A stretch of DNA of 64,000 nt from Streptomyces sp. SCL15-4 (GTDB lineage Bacteria > Actinomycetota > Actinomycetes > Streptomycetales > Streptomycetaceae), in contig NZ_JAOBTQ010000001.1 in NCBI RefSeq assembly GCF_033366695.1, forward strand, positions 1,178,001-1,242,000, written 5' to 3'. The first letter of the stretch is position 1, and the number at the start of each line of letters is the position of its first letter. This document shows positions 7,429 to 15,831 of this stretch, piece by piece. The position numbers were made by a program, and so were the translations under genes. The notes below the pieces were generated by a model. The model was not told the DNA's origin. It did no database searches and saw only the letters and a program-made list of their open reading frames with translations.

Positions 7429-8088
7429 ATGGGTCCGTGCACGCGACCGGTGGCGGAAGACGATATGGAGCGGGCGATGCTGGTGGCCGGTTTTCTCCGG
7501 ATGCGGCATGAGCCCCGTCCGGCGAGTGTCGCCGTCGGCCTGGGAAGCGTCGGCGTGCGGACCGCCGCCACCTGCGCCGGGCTGTACCACGCCGGGCTCG
7601 CTCCCCTCCTGGTCTTCAGCGGCGCCAACAACCCGTACACCGCACGCCTGTTCCCCCGGGGAGAAGCGGTTCACTACCGTGACCACGCGGTCTCCCTCGG
7701 CGTTCCCGCAAGCGATGTCCTGATCGAGCCGCGGGCCACCAACACGGCGGAGAACATCCGGTTGACCCGAGAACTCCTGCATGACGCGGGAATCGAGCCG
7801 GCCACCGTGCTTCTGGTGGCCTGGTTCCCGCGGCGCCCCTACGCGACGGCCCGCAAACTGTGGCCGGATGCGGAGTTCTCGTGCGTACCCAATCCGTTCA
7901 GCCTTTCGGAATTCGCTCACGCAGGCATCCGTGAGGATATTATGATTAATATTCTCGTGGGTGAGCTGCATCGCATTCAGGACTATGCGGAACGCGGATA
8001 TATAGAACCGCAGCGGATTCCGTCCGGCGTGCGGACGGCGTGCTCGGAACTGATCGCATCCGGGTACGACGGCCGCCTCGGTGGGTGA
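7429..8088 (+). CDS. DUF218 / YdcF-like family protein
   Basis: Protein of 219 residues in the DUF218 family (YdcF, SanA, ElyC), whose members are linked to envelope metabolism but whose reaction is mostly undefined. Motifs seen are AVGLGSVGVRTAATCAGLY, LLVFSGANNPYTA, the family core IEPRATNTAENIRLTRELL and VLLVAWFPRRPYATARKLW. There is no signal peptide or clear membrane anchor, so it resembles cytoplasmic YdcF more than ElyC. The ATG at 7429 has GAAGGAG six bases upstream. The last third uses codons rare in Streptomyces (ATT, AAT, TAT, ATA between about 7930 and 8030), unlike its neighbours, which suggests acquired DNA. It is divergent from lpxA and may belong to the same envelope-lipid locus, but this is inference. 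Confidence 0.8.
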   Translation: MGPCTRPVAEDDMERAMLVAGFLRMRHEPRPASVAVGLGSVGVRTAATCAGLYHAGLAPLLVFSGANNPYTARLFPRGEAVHYRDHAVSLGVPASDVLIEPRATNTAENIRLTRELLHDAGIEPATVLLVAWFPRRPYATARKLWPDAEFSCVPNPFSLSEFAHAGIREDIMINILVGELHRIQDYAERGYIEPQRIPSGVRTACSELIASGYDGRLGG

Positions 8089-8411
8089 AGGCGGCCCGGA
8101 GACGGCCGGGGCGCGACGATGTACCGGCCCGGTCATCTGCGGTGACAGCCGTTCCACGGTGGACGGATGTGCGACCACGCACCACGGCACGGCCGGCTGC
8201 GGACCCTGCGTCACCTGGGGCCCGGCTCGTGCGGGGCCCGGGCCGCACGACGGCCGCCGGTGAGCCGCGTCCGCCGGCCGCGACACCACCGGCCGGGCCG
8301 GCGGTGGCCGTTTCCGTCCGGGTGCCGGGGGTACGCTGACGCTTCAGGTTTCGCATTCCCGTCGGACATCGCACGCAGAGCGATGGCGGTGGGGGCAGGA
8401 GGCCAGGCGCG
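8089..8411. other. intergenic region, possible promoter only
   Basis: About 320 bases without a supported gene. TACGCT near 8331-8336 could be the -10 of the VOC gene, with transcription starting 70 or so bases before its ATG. Nothing else stands out. Confidence 0.4.
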
Positions 8412-9239
8412 ATGGCCATGAATCACGGCAAGACACAGCCCGCCAGGGCCACCGACGGCGTGTCCACGTCCACCGTGGCCGGTGCACCGTGCTGGGTCAG
8501 TCTGACCAGCCACGATCTGGAGGCGGCCCAGCGTTTCTACGGCGCCGTCCTCGGCTGGCGCTGGCGGCCGGCCGGGACCGGTGACCACTTCCGTATCGCG
8601 CTGGTGGACTCGGTGCCGGTCGCCGGGATCGCCGTACTGCCCGCGCTGCGGCAGACGGGAGTGGCCTGGACGCCGTACTTCGCCGTCCCCAACGCCGACC
8701 AGGCCGCGGCGCGGGCTCGGGAGCGCGGCGGCACGGCGGGCGTCGGCCCGCTGCGGCTGCCGCCGGGGCGCGTGGCGCTCCTGTCCGACCGGCACGGGGC
8801 CACCTTCGCGATCTGGGAGGGGGAACTGATCAGCCGCTGGGACGCCTGGCGGCAGGCGTCCCCGATCTGCCTCACCCTGCACACCCGCGACGCCTTCGAA
8901 GCCGCCATGTTCTACGGCGGTGTCCTCGACTGGGCCTCGGAGCGCCCCGGCAGCTGCGAGGTCGAGTACGAGGCCGACGAGGTGCTGCTGCGCAGCCGGG
9001 GTCTCGTCGTCGCGCGCATCGAATCGGGAGAGTCGGACACGGCCCCCGACCCCTCGGTACGGCCGCACTGGCAGGTCTCCTTCCCGGTGGCCGACGTGGC
9101 GGCGTGCGCGCGGGCCGCGGAGCGGCACGGCGGCAGCGTCCTGGAGGAGAGCGGGCACGAGGCCGTGCTGCGCGACCCCGACGGCGCCCGGTTCGTCGTG
9201 GCCTCCAAACCAGGACACCGGCCCGCGCCGCAGGCGTGA
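8412..9239 (+). CDS. VOC family protein with two glyoxalase-like domains
   Basis: Protein of 275 residues with two tandem vicinal-oxygen-chelate half modules: residues about 25-140 (CWVSLTSHDLEAAQRFYGAVLGW) and about 155-270 (ICLTLHTRDAFEAAMFYGGVLDW, ending FVVASKPGH). Such paired domains occur in Streptomyces proteins annotated as glyoxalase or bleomycin-resistance-like; the substrate cannot be read from sequence. The usual metal ligands are not obvious at each expected position. Start ATG at 8412 has GGAGG about ten bases upstream; an ATG six bases later is equally possible. It stands alone between the DUF218 gene and dnaK. Confidence 0.8.
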   Translation: MAMNHGKTQPARATDGVSTSTVAGAPCWVSLTSHDLEAAQRFYGAVLGWRWRPAGTGDHFRIALVDSVPVAGIAVLPALRQTGVAWTPYFAVPNADQAAARARERGGTAGVGPLRLPPGRVALLSDRHGATFAIWEGELISRWDAWRQASPICLTLHTRDAFEAAMFYGGVLDWASERPGSCEVEYEADEVLLRSRGLVVARIESGESDTAPDPSVRPHWQVSFPVADVAACARAAERHGGSVLEESGHEAVLRDPDGARFVVASKPGHRPAPQA

Positions 9240-9464
9240 ACGCGCGCGGTGACCGGGAGTGCCGCTCCCGGCGCCGCGGTCGCTGATCACCGGCTTTCCT
9301 CCTTCCGCCGGGGCCCTGGGCGGCCCGTACGTCCCGAAAAGGACATGCGAGCGGAAATCCCCGCGTAGGTCCGCGCAGGACGGTTACGCGAGGAGCGTCA
9401 CGTTTCCGGACTCCGAGCGAGAGGTGTCCGCTCCGGGTCCGGGACCCGGATGGAGGAGAGGGCC

Positions 9465-11345
9465 ATGGCACGTGCAGTGGGAATCGACCTGGGCACGACG
9501 AACTCGGTGGTCGCGGTCCTGGAGGGTGGCGAGCCCACGGTCATCACCAACACGGAAGGCGCGCGGACCACGCCGTCGGTGGTGGCCTTCGCCAAGAACG
9601 GCGAGGTGCTGGTCGGCGAGGTCGCCAAGCGCCAGGCCGTCACCAACGTGGAGCGCACGGTGCGCTCGGTCAAGCGGCACGTCGGGGAGGCGCAGTGGAG
9701 GTTTCCCGAGCAAGGTGACGTCGACGGCAGGCGGTACACCGCGCAGGAGATCTCCGCGCGGGTGCTGCAGAAGCTGAAGCGGGACGCGGAGGCGTACCTC
9801 GGCGAGGACGTCACGGACGCGGTGATCACCGTACCGGCGTACTTCAACGACTCCCAGCGCACCGCGACCAAGGAGGCCGGTGAGATCGCCGGGCTGAAGG
9901 TGCTGCGGATCATCAACGAGCCCACCTCCGCCGCCCTGGCCTACGGCCTGGACAAGGAGAACGAGCAGACGGTCCTGGTCTTCGACCTGGGCGGCGGCAC
10001 GTTCGACGTGTCGCTGCTGGAGATCGGCGAGGGCGTGGTCGAGGTCAAGGCCACCAACGGCGACACGCATCTCGGCGGTGACGACTGGGACCAGCGGATC
10101 GTGGACCACCTGGTCCGGCTGTTCAAGAACCACCACGGCGTCGATCTGGCCAAGGACAAGATGGCCGTGCAGCGGCTGCGGGAGGCGTCGGAGCGGGCGA
10201 AGATCGAGCTGTCGTCGTCCTCGGAGACGACGATCAACCTGCCGTACATCACGGCGTCCGCCGAGGGCCCGCTGCACCTGGACGAGAAGCTCACCCGCGC
10301 CCAGTTCGAGCAGCTGACCGCCGACCTGCTGGAGCGGTGCAAGGGCCCGTTCCACAGCGCGGTCAAGGACGCCGGGATCAAGGTGTCGGACATCGACCAC
10401 GTCATCCTGGTCGGCGGCTCGACGCGGATGCCGGCGGTGACCGGGCTGGTGCGGGAACTGACCGGCAAGGATCCGCACAAGGGCGTCAACCCGGACGAGG
10501 TCGTGGCCGTCGGCGCGGCTCTGCAGGCCGGTGTGCTCAAGGGCGAGGTCAAGGACGTCCTGCTGCTCGACGTCACCCCGCTGTCCCTCGGTATCGAGAC
10601 CAAGGGCGGCATCATGACCAAGCTGATCGAGCGCAACACCACGATCCCGACCAAGCGCTCGGAGATCTTCACCACGGCCGAGGACAACCAGCCGTCGGTG
10701 CAGATCCAGGTCTACCAGGGCGAGCGGGACATCGCGGCGTACAACAAGAAGCTCGGCATGTTCGAGCTGACCGGTCTGCCGCCGGCGCCGCGCGGCGTCC
10801 CGCAGGTCGAGGTCTCCTTCGACATCGACGCCAACGGCATCATGCACGTCACGGCGAAGGACCTCGGCACCGGCAGGGAGCAGAAGATGACCGTCACCGG
10901 CGGCTCCTCGCTGGCCAAGGACGAGATCGACCGGATGATGCGGGACGCGGAGCAGTACGCCGAGGAGGACCGGCGCCGGCGCGAGACAGCCGAGACCCGC
11001 AACCGCGCCGAGCAGGTCGCCTACCAGACCGAGAGGCTGCTGACCGACAACGCCGACAAGATCGCGGCCGACGTCAGGAGCGAGGTCGAGGCCGCTCTGA
11101 CGGAGCTGAGGCAGGCGCTGAAGACGGAGTCGGCGGATTCCGCGCCCCTGCGGCAGGCCACGGACAAGGTCACCGCCGCGGCCCAGAAGGTGGGCACCGC
11201 CATGTACGCGCAGGCGCAGCAGGACCAGGGCGCGCAGGCGGCCGGCGGCGCGGGCGGCGGCGAGTCCGGTGCGAGCGGGCCGGACGAGGACGTGGTCGAC
11301 GCGGAGATCGTCGACGAGGACAAGCGGCAGGACGGTGCCGGATGA
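9465..11345 (+). CDS. dnaK: DnaK (Hsp70) chaperone, probable second copy
   Basis: Complete Hsp70 of 626 residues. The ATPase domain begins [11 protein letters not shown] and includes [10 protein letters not shown], the phosphate motif [26 protein letters not shown] and [11 protein letters not shown]. The substrate-binding domain follows the linker [18 protein letters not shown], and the lid ends in an acidic [14 protein letters not shown] tail. It therefore refolds proteins using ATP with a J-protein and GrpE. The ATG at 9465 has GGAGGAGAGG upstream; an earlier ATG at 9450 lies ahead of that site. grpE follows with an ATGA overlap, but no dnaJ or hspR comes after it and no HspR-type inverted repeat is visible upstream. 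This is unlike the canonical Streptomyces dnaK operon, so it is probably a paralogue. Confidence 0.95.
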   Translation: MARAVGIDLGTTNSVVAVLEGGEPTVITNTEGARTTPSVVAFAKNGEVLVGEVAKRQAVTNVERTVRSVKRHVGEAQWRFPEQGDVDGRRYTAQEISARVLQKLKRDAEAYLGEDVTDAVITVPAYFNDSQRTATKEAGEIAGLKVLRIINEPTSAALAYGLDKENEQTVLVFDLGGGTFDVSLLEIGEGVVEVKATNGDTHLGGDDWDQRIVDHLVRLFKNHHGVDLAKDKMAVQRLREASERAKIELSSSSETTINLPYITASAEGPLHLDEKLTRAQFEQLTADLLERCKGPFHSAVKDAGIKVSDIDHVILVGGSTRMPAVTGLVRELTGKDPHKGVNPDEVVAVGAALQAGVLKGEVKDVLLLDVTPLSLGIETKGGIMTKLIERNTTIPTKRSEIFTTAEDNQPSVQIQVYQGERDIAAYNKKLGMFELTGLPPAPRGVPQVEVSFDIDANGIMHVTAKDLGTGREQKMTVTGGSSLAKDEIDRMMRDAEQYAEEDRRRRETAETRNRAEQVAYQTERLLTDNADKIAADVRSEVEAALTELRQALKTESADSAPLRQATDKVTAAAQKVGTAMYAQAQQDQGAQAAGGAGGGESGASGPDEDVVDAEIVDEDKRQDGAG

Positions 11346-11974
11346 CCCGGCCGAGCGGCACCGGCCGCCGTGACGGGCCGACGCTGTCGCTCGTCGGCGG
11401 CACCCGGCGGCCGGACCCGGGAACCAGCCTGGAGCCCCGCCGCCGCGGCGATGTCGAACCGGCCCGGCAGGCGGCGGCCCCGGCCGTGGACGAGGCGGCC
11501 CTCCTGCGTGCGCGGCTGCGGGAGTGCGCGGCGGACCTGCGGCGGGTGCGGGCGGAGTACGACCACTACCGCCGACGGGTCGGCCGCGACCGGCTGGCGG
11601 TGCGGGAGGCGGCCGTGGCCAATGTGCTCACCGGTCTCCTGCCCGTGCTCGACGCCCTCGACCAGGCCCGCCGGCACGGCGAGGTCACCGGCGGTTTCCG
11701 GCGGGTGGCCGAGGTCCTGGCGAACGAGCTGGCGACGCTGGGGCTGCGGTCGTTCGGCACGGCGGGCGAGCCGTTCGACCCCGCCCTGCACGAGGCGGTC
11801 TCCTGCACCGGCCCGGCGGACGTCGACCGGCCCACCTGCGCCGTCGTCCTCCGCCCCGGCTACCGGGTCGGGAACCGGCTGCTGCGACCGGCTCAGGTCG
11901 AGGTCGCCGCCGCCGTCGCCCCAGGAGGCGAGGGCCTGGAAGGCGGGCACCGCCGGGACGGCGGCGTGCGGTGA
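11342..11974 (+). CDS. grpE: GrpE-like nucleotide exchange factor
   Basis: Protein of 210 residues that should release ADP from the DnaK encoded just upstream. The first 60 residues are a loose Pro/Arg-rich segment. A long helix follows ([26 protein letters not shown]), then the core [19 protein letters not shown] and the C-terminal beta domain with [31 protein letters not shown]. This last block is the standard GrpE signature. Its ATG overlaps the dnaK stop (ATGA), so the two are translationally coupled. The sequence is more divergent than housekeeping GrpE, in keeping with a dedicated partner for a second DnaK. Confidence 0.88.
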   Translation: MTRPSGTGRRDGPTLSLVGGTRRPDPGTSLEPRRRGDVEPARQAAAPAVDEAALLRARLRECAADLRRVRAEYDHYRRRVGRDRLAVREAAVANVLTGLLPVLDALDQARRHGEVTGGFRRVAEVLANELATLGLRSFGTAGEPFDPALHEAVSCTGPADVDRPTCAVVLRPGYRVGNRLLRPAQVEVAAAVAPGGEGLEGGHRRDGGVR

Positions 11975-12000
11975 CCGGCCTGTAGGCTGCCGATCATGTC

Positions 12001-12366
12001 TTGTCGTATTCCGAACTGATGATCGCCTCTCAGAACCCGCGAGCCCTCGCGGAGTTCTGGTGCGAGGTACTGGGCTTCACCGTGCTCGACACCGAGGACG
12101 GCGCCGTGGAGATCGGGCCGGCGGAAGGGTCCGGCGGACCGCAGCCGACCCTGGTCTTCGTCCCCGCCGCCGGGCCCTGGACGGGCAGGTCGCGGCTGCA
12201 CTTCGACGTCAACGCCACCGACCGCGACCAGGACGCCGAACTCGACCGCCTCCTGAAGCTCGGTGCGCGCCCGGCCGACATCGGCCAGACCGGCGAGGAG
12301 TCCTGGCACGTCCTGGCCGACCCCGAGGGCAACGAGTTCTGCCTCCTGCGCGCCCGCCTGAACTGA
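12001..12366 (+). CDS. small VOC (glyoxalase-like) protein
   Basis: Single-domain VOC protein of about 121 residues: SELMIASQNPRALAEFWCEVLGF, DGAVEIGPAEG, RLHFDVNATDRDQDAELDRLL and a C-terminal WHVLADPEGNEFCLL. The start is uncertain. TAGGCT at 11983-11988 looks like a leaderless -10 placing transcription at the ATG at 11996, but that ATG is out of frame and soon meets a stop. In frame are a TTG at 12001 and an ATG at 12019. The bases TGTCTTGTC around the start look like a short local duplication that may have moved the original ATG out of frame. The protein resembles Streptomyces glyoxalase-like proteins of unknown substrate. Confidence 0.75.
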   Translation: MSYSELMIASQNPRALAEFWCEVLGFTVLDTEDGAVEIGPAEGSGGPQPTLVFVPAAGPWTGRSRLHFDVNATDRDQDAELDRLLKLGARPADIGQTGEESWHVLADPEGNEFCLLRARLN

Positions 12367-12423
12367 GGACGGGGCCGCGCGGGAGTGCCGCCAGGCTGCC
12401 CGGCCAGGCGGACGGGGTGTGTC

Positions 12424-12786
12424 CTAGGCGGGGCCGGGGCCGTCGAGGAACGTGAGCAGTACGGCGGCCTCCGCGCGCAGCCGGGCGGCGTGGTCCGCGT
12501 GGGCCGGAGCCGTCAACCGCGCGGCCGCTTCCAGGCGTTCGGCGGCTTCCGCGCGTACGACGTCGATCACGCCGCGCTCGCTCAGTTCGCGCCGCGCCGC
12601 CTCTGTGGTGCCGGCGCCGGCCGGTGACTCCTCCAGGGCCACGCCCCGGAGTCCGGCCTCCGACAGGGGTACCGCCTCCGCGTTGTCCAGTGCGGCAAGT
12701 GTCGAGCGGAGAGCGCTCACGGCGGCCTTGTCGCGGGCCCGCATGGCTTCCGGCAGCGCTTGACGCATACGAAGACGTAGAGACAT
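12424..12786 (-). CDS. GatB/YqeY domain protein
   Basis: Protein of 120 residues related to YqeY, a small helical domain shared with the tail of the GatB amidotransferase subunit. MRQALPEAMRARDKAAVSAL, STLAALDNAEAVP and a Glu/Ala-rich helical second half (GVIDVVRAEAAERLEAAARL) are typical. The family is usually about 150 residues, so this is a short member. Its function is unknown; a role linked to tRNA-dependent amidation has been proposed for the family. It is convergent with the VOC gene and divergent from the SDR gene. Confidence 0.75.
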   Translation of the reverse strand: MSLRLRMRQALPEAMRARDKAAVSALRSTLAALDNAEAVPLSEAGLRGVALEESPAGAGTTEAARRELSERGVIDVVRAEAAERLEAAARLTAPAHADHAARLRAEAAVLLTFLDGPGPA

Positions 12787-12919
12787 ACCGGCGACTCCAT
12801 GTCCGCGCTTCCCGTGACCACACGCGGTACGGGCCACCGCCGTGCCGCGTGTGCGCGCCCGGTGCCCGGGTACCCGGGCGCTCGTCGCAGTGCCGCCGCG
12901 CCGACGAGAGGAGCCGAAG

Positions 12920-13951
12920 GTGAGCAGCTCAGCGGGCAGCAGGGTGGTCGTGACCGGCGCCACGGGCAATGTCGGGACCAGTGTGGTGCGCCTGCTCTCG
13001 GAGGACCCCGAGGTCGAGTCGGTGTGCGGCCTCGCCCGGCGGCGGCCCGAGTGGTCGCCGCCCAAGACCGAGTGGGCGGCCGTCGACCTGGGCTCCGACG
13101 AGGAGGACCTCGCCGAGCGGTTCGAGGGCGCCGACGCCGTGATCCATCTGGCCTGGGCGTTCCAGCCGACGCACGATCCGGTGAAGACCTGGCGGACCAA
13201 TGTGCTGGGCGGTATCCGGGTGTTCGAGGCGGTCGCCGCGGCCCGGGTGCCGGTACTGGTGCACGCCTCGTCCGTCGGCGCGTACGCGCCGGGGCCGAAG
13301 GACCACGCGGTGGACGAGTCCTGGCCGACGCACGGCTGGCCGGACGCCGCCTACTGCCGGGAGAAGGCCTACCTGGAGCGGACGCTGGACGTGTTCGAGC
13401 GCGACCATCCCGAGGTACGGGTGGTGCGCATGCGCCCGGCGTTCCTGTTCAAGTGGCAGTCGGCGAGCGAGCAGCGGCGGATCTTCGGCGGGCGGTTCCT
13501 GCCCGGCCCGCTGGCCCGGCCGGACCTGCTGCCGTTCCTGCCGGACATCCCGGGCCTGCGGGTGCAGGCCCTGCACACCGACGACGCGGCCGAGGCCTAC
13601 CGGCTCGCCGTGCGCTCGGACAACGCCCGGGGCCCGTTCAATCTGGCCGCCGATCCGCCGCTGGACGCCGCCGTCCTCGCGGAGCTGCTCGGCTCCCGGC
13701 CGGTCCGGCTGCCGCGTACGGCGGCCCGCTCGGCGATCGCCGCGGCCTGGGGACTGCACCTGCTGCCCGCCTCGCCGCACCTGTTCGACGCCGTGCTGCG
13801 GCTGCCGCTGATGGACTGCGCACGGGCCCGCGCGGAACTGGGCTGGCAGCCCCGGCGTACGGCGACCGAGGTGATCCGGGAGTTCCTGGAGGGTCTGCGG
13901 CAGGGCGGCGGGATGGAGACCGAACCGATGCGGGGGCGGAAGGTCGGCTGA
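12920..13951 (+). CDS. NAD-dependent epimerase/dehydratase (extended SDR)
   Basis: Extended short-chain dehydrogenase/reductase of 343 residues. It has the nucleotide-binding motif VVVTGATGNVG at the start, a conserved VIHLAW, NVLGGIRVFEAVAAA, VHASSVGAYAPG and the catalytic YCREK (YxxxK). The C-terminal half resembles nucleoside-sugar epimerases (LHTDDAAEAYRLAV, PFNLAADPPLD), but the sugar substrate cannot be inferred. I chose the GTG at 12920 because GGAG lies shortly upstream and the Rossmann motif then begins at the normal distance; upstream codons are rich in Arg and Pro and look untranslated. It may be followed in one transcript by the small acidic gene 36 bases downstream. Confidence 0.85.
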   Translation: MSSSAGSRVVVTGATGNVGTSVVRLLSEDPEVESVCGLARRRPEWSPPKTEWAAVDLGSDEEDLAERFEGADAVIHLAWAFQPTHDPVKTWRTNVLGGIRVFEAVAAARVPVLVHASSVGAYAPGPKDHAVDESWPTHGWPDAAYCREKAYLERTLDVFERDHPEVRVVRMRPAFLFKWQSASEQRRIFGGRFLPGPLARPDLLPFLPDIPGLRVQALHTDDAAEAYRLAVRSDNARGPFNLAADPPLDAAVLAELLGSRPVRLPRTAARSAIAAAWGLHLLPASPHLFDAVLRLPLMDCARARAELGWQPRRTATEVIREFLEGLRQGGGMETEPMRGRKVG

Positions 13952-13987
13952 CGCGCGCCCCCGAGCCGACGAAGGAGTGAGAACGCC

Positions 13988-14245
13988 ATGGCAGCTGTGC
14001 AGGAACCGGAGTCCGGCGCCGGAGAGCGGCCGGTGCCCCGGGACATGCCCGACCAGCAGGCCGGTGCCGAGGAGGACCGCTGGGACGTCACCCCGGAGCG
14101 GCCGGCCCGCGACGGGCGGGACGAGGACGAGAGCGACCGGGCCACCGCGCCGGACACGGACGAGGCCGGCACCGGCCCCAGGGGCGCGCCCCGGGCGGGC
14201 ACGGTCCACCCGGAGCACCCGACCCCGGACGAGCCGCCGGCGTGA
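13988..14245 (+). CDS. small acidic hydrophilic protein, unknown function
   Basis: Predicted protein of 85 residues, rich in Glu, Asp, Pro, Gly and Arg, with no hydrophobic core and probably disordered. It has a good ribosome site (AAGGAG) ahead of the ATG and lies 36 bases after the SDR gene in the same direction, so it may be co-transcribed. I do not recognise the family. Low-complexity composition makes similarity hard to judge, and it could be a chance frame in GC-rich DNA, although the ribosome site argues for translation. Confidence 0.55.
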   Translation: MAAVQEPESGAGERPVPRDMPDQQAGAEEDRWDVTPERPARDGRDEDESDRATAPDTDEAGTGPRGAPRAGTVHPEHPTPDEPPA

Positions 14246-14329
14246 CCCTCGGGTACGGGCGCGACCCCGTCCCGCCGTGCCGCGCCGTGAAGGTTCCGCC
14301 GTGTTCACTCACCCGATCGGCCCGCCCTC

Positions 14330-15619
14330 TCAGTGCGGCGCCCGCTCCTGGAGCGCCGTGTGCCAGGTCGGGAGGAGGGCTTGTGCGGTCGGTTCCGGGC
14401 GGCGACCGCCACTGGCGAAGAAGTCGGCCAGCGGCAGGATCGCCGCGCCGACGGTGACCGCGTCCGGGCCGAGCCGGCCGAGGTCGATGGTCACCTGGTC
14501 GGCCGGATGGCGCAGGGCGTACGTCGCCGCGTGCCGGCGGACCGCGGGCAGGAAGCGCGTACCGAGCTGGAGACCGGCCCAGCCGCCGATCAGGATCCGC
14601 TCGGGCTGGAAGAGGTTGATCAGGTCGGACAGGCCGGCGCCGAGGTATTCGGCGGTCTCCTCCAGGACGGCCAGCGCGACCGGGTCCGGCGCGGTGCCCT
14701 CGGGCGGGTACGCGGCGGCGAGCATCGCGGTGAGCGCGGTCTCCTCGTCCGTGTCCTCGGGCGGCCGGCCGCCCTCCTCGCGCCAGCGGGCGAGCAGCGA
14801 CTCCGCGCCGGCGTACGCCTCCAGACAGCCGGGTGCGCCGCAGCGGCAGCGCCGGCCGCGCACCCGTACCGTCAGATGCCCCCACTCCACGGCCCGCCCG
14901 TGCTCCACCTCCGGGGTGACCAGGCAGGCGCCGACACCGGAGCCGAAGAGGACGACCACGGCGTTGCGGGCGCCGCGCCCCGCGCCGAACCACATCTCGG
15001 CCTGGCCGAGCGTCTTGGCGCCGTTGTCGATGAGGTACGGCACCCCGTCGGGGAGCGGGGAGGCGGAGCGCAGCAGCCGCTCCAGCGGGACCGCGTCCCA
15101 GCCGATGGTCTGCCCGTGCACGACGGCGCCCTGGTCCGGGGTGTGCTCGACGATGCCCGGGACGCCGACGCCGACGCCGAGCAGCCGCTCGGGAACGGCC
15201 TGTTCGGCGGTGAGGACCTCGGCGACGCCGTCGCGGATGTGCCCGGCGATGACCTCGACGTCGTAGCCCTGCGGGGCCAACGGGCGTTCCACCCGGGCCA
15301 GTTCGGTCAGGGCCAGATCGAACAGCTCGACGCGTACGCGGGTTTCGCCGACGTCGACGCCGATCATCTGTCCGCTGTGCGGGGCGACGCGCAGCAGGGT
15401 GCGGGGCCTGCCGCCGTCGGAGTCGACGCTGCCGGCCTCCTCGACCAGGCCGTCCGCGATCAGGTCGGCGACCACGTTGCTGACCGAGCCGGAGCTGAGT
15501 CCGGTGGCCGGTCCCAGCTCGAAGCGGCTGAGGGGGCCGTCGAAGTACAGTCGCTGGAGCACCGCCGTACGGTTGCCTCGTCTCAGGTCGCGTACCGTGC
15601 GCCCGTTGCGCCCCGCCAT
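14330..15619 (-). CDS. ROK family transcriptional regulator
   Basis: NagC/XylR-type repressor of 429 residues. An N-terminal winged helix (RRGNRTAVLQRLYFDGPLSR, then GLSSGSVSNVVADLIADGLV) is followed by a ROK sugar-kinase-like domain with the nucleotide-type motif MIGVDVGETRVRVELFD, VGVGVPGIV and the zinc motif CRCGAPGCLEAYAGAE. Such proteins repress carbohydrate genes and respond to a sugar ligand. The neighbours on each side are not sugar genes, so the target is unclear. A near-perfect inverted repeat about 75 bases upstream of the start may be its own operator. Confidence 0.88.
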   Translation of the reverse strand: MAGRNGRTVRDLRRGNRTAVLQRLYFDGPLSRFELGPATGLSSGSVSNVVADLIADGLVEEAGSVDSDGGRPRTLLRVAPHSGQMIGVDVGETRVRVELFDLALTELARVERPLAPQGYDVEVIAGHIRDGVAEVLTAEQAVPERLLGVGVGVPGIVEHTPDQGAVVHGQTIGWDAVPLERLLRSASPLPDGVPYLIDNGAKTLGQAEMWFGAGRGARNAVVVLFGSGVGACLVTPEVEHGRAVEWGHLTVRVRGRRCRCGAPGCLEAYAGAESLLARWREEGGRPPEDTDEETALTAMLAAAYPPEGTAPDPVALAVLEETAEYLGAGLSDLINLFQPERILIGGWAGLQLGTRFLPAVRRHAATYALRHPADQVTIDLGRLGPDAVTVGAAILPLADFFASGGRRPEPTAQALLPTWHTALQERAPH

Positions 15620-15693
15620 ATGGCTCCCTTCACGAACCGTGCCCGACCTGCAACATACTCCTTCGGGCAGCGGGAAGCGACATTAACCCACGC

Positions 15694-15716
15694 CTTAGTT
15701 CACGCTATGAGCTAAG
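15694..15716. promoter_or_regulatory. inverted repeat, candidate ROK operator
   Basis: CTTAGTTCA at 15694-15702 and TGAGCTAAG at 15708-15716 form 9-bp arms with one mismatch and a five-base spacer. It sits upstream of the ROK gene in the gap before the P450 fusion's stop, in locally AT-richer DNA, as expected for an autoregulatory site. Confidence 0.55.
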
Positions 15717-15831
15717 CGGAGGGCCGGATGCCGTCCGGTGCGGCGGCGACTTCCGGCCCGGCGGCGGGCGGGCCGGAGCCGCCGGGCGGGGCCGGAGCCG
15801 GCGCGGCCCCGGGTCCCCGCCGCGGCGCGGC

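Noticed and set aside
5430..7640. LpxA and LpxD as one 736-codon fusion
   Set aside because: The long frame reads LpxD in frame, but the lpxA region in that frame is nonsense; LpxA is in another frame and ends by overlapping the lpxD GTG. They are two coupled genes.
9240..9464. HspR (HAIR) or CIRCE element upstream of dnaK
   Set aside because: I searched by eye for CTTGAGT..ACTCAAG and for the GCACTC..GAGTGC type repeats and found neither.
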